Shown one piece after another: positions 63,418-64,000 of a stretch of 64,000 bases of DNA. The stretch comes from Deltaproteobacteria bacterium. GTDB taxonomy: Bacteria > Desulfobacterota > Desulfuromonadia > Geobacterales > Pseudopelobacteraceae. Numbering within the stretch: the stretch's first letter is position 1; each line of letters begins with the position of its first letter. Position numbers and translations under genes: made by a program. The stretch is from NCBI GenBank assembly GCA_021781535.1, contig JAJXWO010000015.1:17717-81716 (forward strand). Reading direction: 5' to 3'. Under the pieces are notes generated by a model. It did no database searches. It was not told the DNA's origin and saw only the letters and a program-made list of their open reading frames with translations.

Positions 63418-63921
63418 ATGGCACACGCAGAAAAAGGCAACACTGTAACAATTAACTTTACCGGAACACTGGAAGATGGGACGGTATTCGACTCGACTCT
63501 CGAAGACACTGAATGCTGCGAAGATGAATGCTGCGATGACGGCTGCGAAGATGATGAATGCGGCTGCGGCGGCCATGAAAGCGGGCCGATGACGTTCGTA
63601 TTGGGAGAGGAAATTCTCTTCCCCCAAATAGACGCTGCCATTGTCGGCATGACACCGGGAGAAAAGAAAACTGTCAAGATCTCTGCAGCCGACGCCTTTG
63701 GAGAATATGACAAGGAGAAAATATTCACCGTACCACGCAGCGATCTTCCGGAAGATCTTATTCCTGAAGTCGGCGATGAACTGAGCCTCTCTAATGAGGA
63801 TGACGAGGAACTTGATGTTGTCGTACTCGAAATGACGGAAGACCAGGTTACCTTTGATGCCAACCACCCGCTCGCCGGTGAAGACGTAACCTTCGAGATA
63901 GAACTGATAAGCATTCAGTAG
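63418..63921 (+). CDS. SlyD-like FKBP peptidyl-prolyl isomerase with Cys/acidic insert
   Basis: 167 residues from ATG 63418 (GAGAGGCAATCC before it). The SlyD-type FKBP fold is clear: GNTVTINFTGTLEDGTVFDS (residues 7-26), EEILFPQIDAAIVGM (about 64-78), GEKKTVKISAADAFGEYD (start about 81), then the insert-in-flap chaperone domain and a final strand. Between residues 31 and 55 it carries an extra segment with seven Cys (33, 34, 38, 39, 43, 48, 50), many Asp/Glu and His53, which should bind metal. Ordinary SlyD has its metal-binding residues in a C-terminal tail, absent here. Cytoplasmic. Confidence 0.9.
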   Translation: MAHAEKGNTVTINFTGTLEDGTVFDSTLEDTECCEDECCDDGCEDDECGCGGHESGPMTFVLGEEILFPQIDAAIVGMTPGEKKTVKISAADAFGEYDKEKIFTVPRSDLPEDLIPEVGDELSLSNEDDEELDVVVLEMTEDQVTFDANHPLAGEDVTFEIELISIQ

Positions 63922-64000
63922 ACAGGTACAGGCCTCTCACAACAAGCGTTCCTGGAGAACATCAATCTGAACAAAAAAAATTTCCACTCTGCCTTTTTTT

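Overview
The window looks like a chromosomal segment of a Geobacter-type deltaproteobacterium (Geobacterales/Desulfuromonadales); I cannot name the species. Reasons: a large one-subunit pyruvate:ferredoxin oxidoreductase; a futalosine-route menaquinone gene (mqnB) plus UbiD/UbiA/UbiX homologues; a riboswitch very like the 3',5'-3',5' cyclic AMP-GMP (GEMM-Ib) riboswitches described in Geobacter; a DHH-CBS-nucleotidyltransferase beside a separate PcnB-type enzyme; a PilZ/chemoreceptor pair; and a complete gram-negative dcw cluster. No rRNA, tRNA, insertion sequence or CRISPR array was seen.

Layout. 1-11029 (+): C-terminal part of PFOR, a small unknown, an SDR epimerase, a candidate small RNA, folK, a YHS-domain protein, transaldolase, glycogen synthase, the ubiD-ubiA-ubiX set (probably the late menaquinone steps) and a glycosyltransferase. 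11105-16626 (-): a membrane protein coupled to pcnB, an iron-sulfur-type flavoprotein, a frameshifted DUF4160 gene with intact DUF2442 partner, a 700-bp stretch without a convincing gene, greB, a periplasmic FKBP and a secreted 11-residue-repeat protein. 16977-19939 (+): glcD-like oxidase, small membrane protein, maf, yggS. 19943-22744 (-): engB-folE2-DUF2064-mqnB, joined by ATGA overlaps. 22935-27615 (+): nuoH-ankyrin-nuoI-nuoJ-nuoK-nuoL, a partial complex I membrane-arm operon closed by an 18-bp hairpin. 27684-29744 (-): panB-panC-panD, with an unusual PanC active site, preceded by a candidate structured RNA. 30077-40655 (-): MCP+PilZ, fructose-bisphosphate aldolase, gluQ, ppnP, a secreted glycine-rich protein, the A-adding-type nucleotidyltransferase and glycogen phosphorylase. 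40955-44462 (+): selenium genes selD, yedF and selU, with a riboswitch-controlled small secreted protein between yedF and selU. 44845-63157 (+): the dcw cluster mraZ-rsmH-ftsL-ftsI-murE-murF-mraY-murD-ftsW-murG-murC-murB-ddl-ftsQ-ftsA-ftsZ with a promoter and three MraZ boxes. 63418-63921 (+): a SlyD-like isomerase with a Cys/acidic insert.

Functionally the window joins central carbon storage (glgA, glgP, fba, tal, PFOR), cofactor synthesis (folK, folE2, panBCD, menaquinone), selenium use, RNA 3'-end processing, and peptidoglycan synthesis with division. The observations most worth following are the cyclic-dinucleotide riboswitch and its target, the promoter-to-terminator small RNA with an anti-Shine-Dalgarno loop, the three-way-junction RNA candidate upstream of panB, the substituted active-site residues in PanC and the UbiD homologue, the ankyrin gene inside a partial nuo operon, the probable CTG start of murB, and the Cys-rich SlyD insert. 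All statements rest on reading the sequence; no database search was run.
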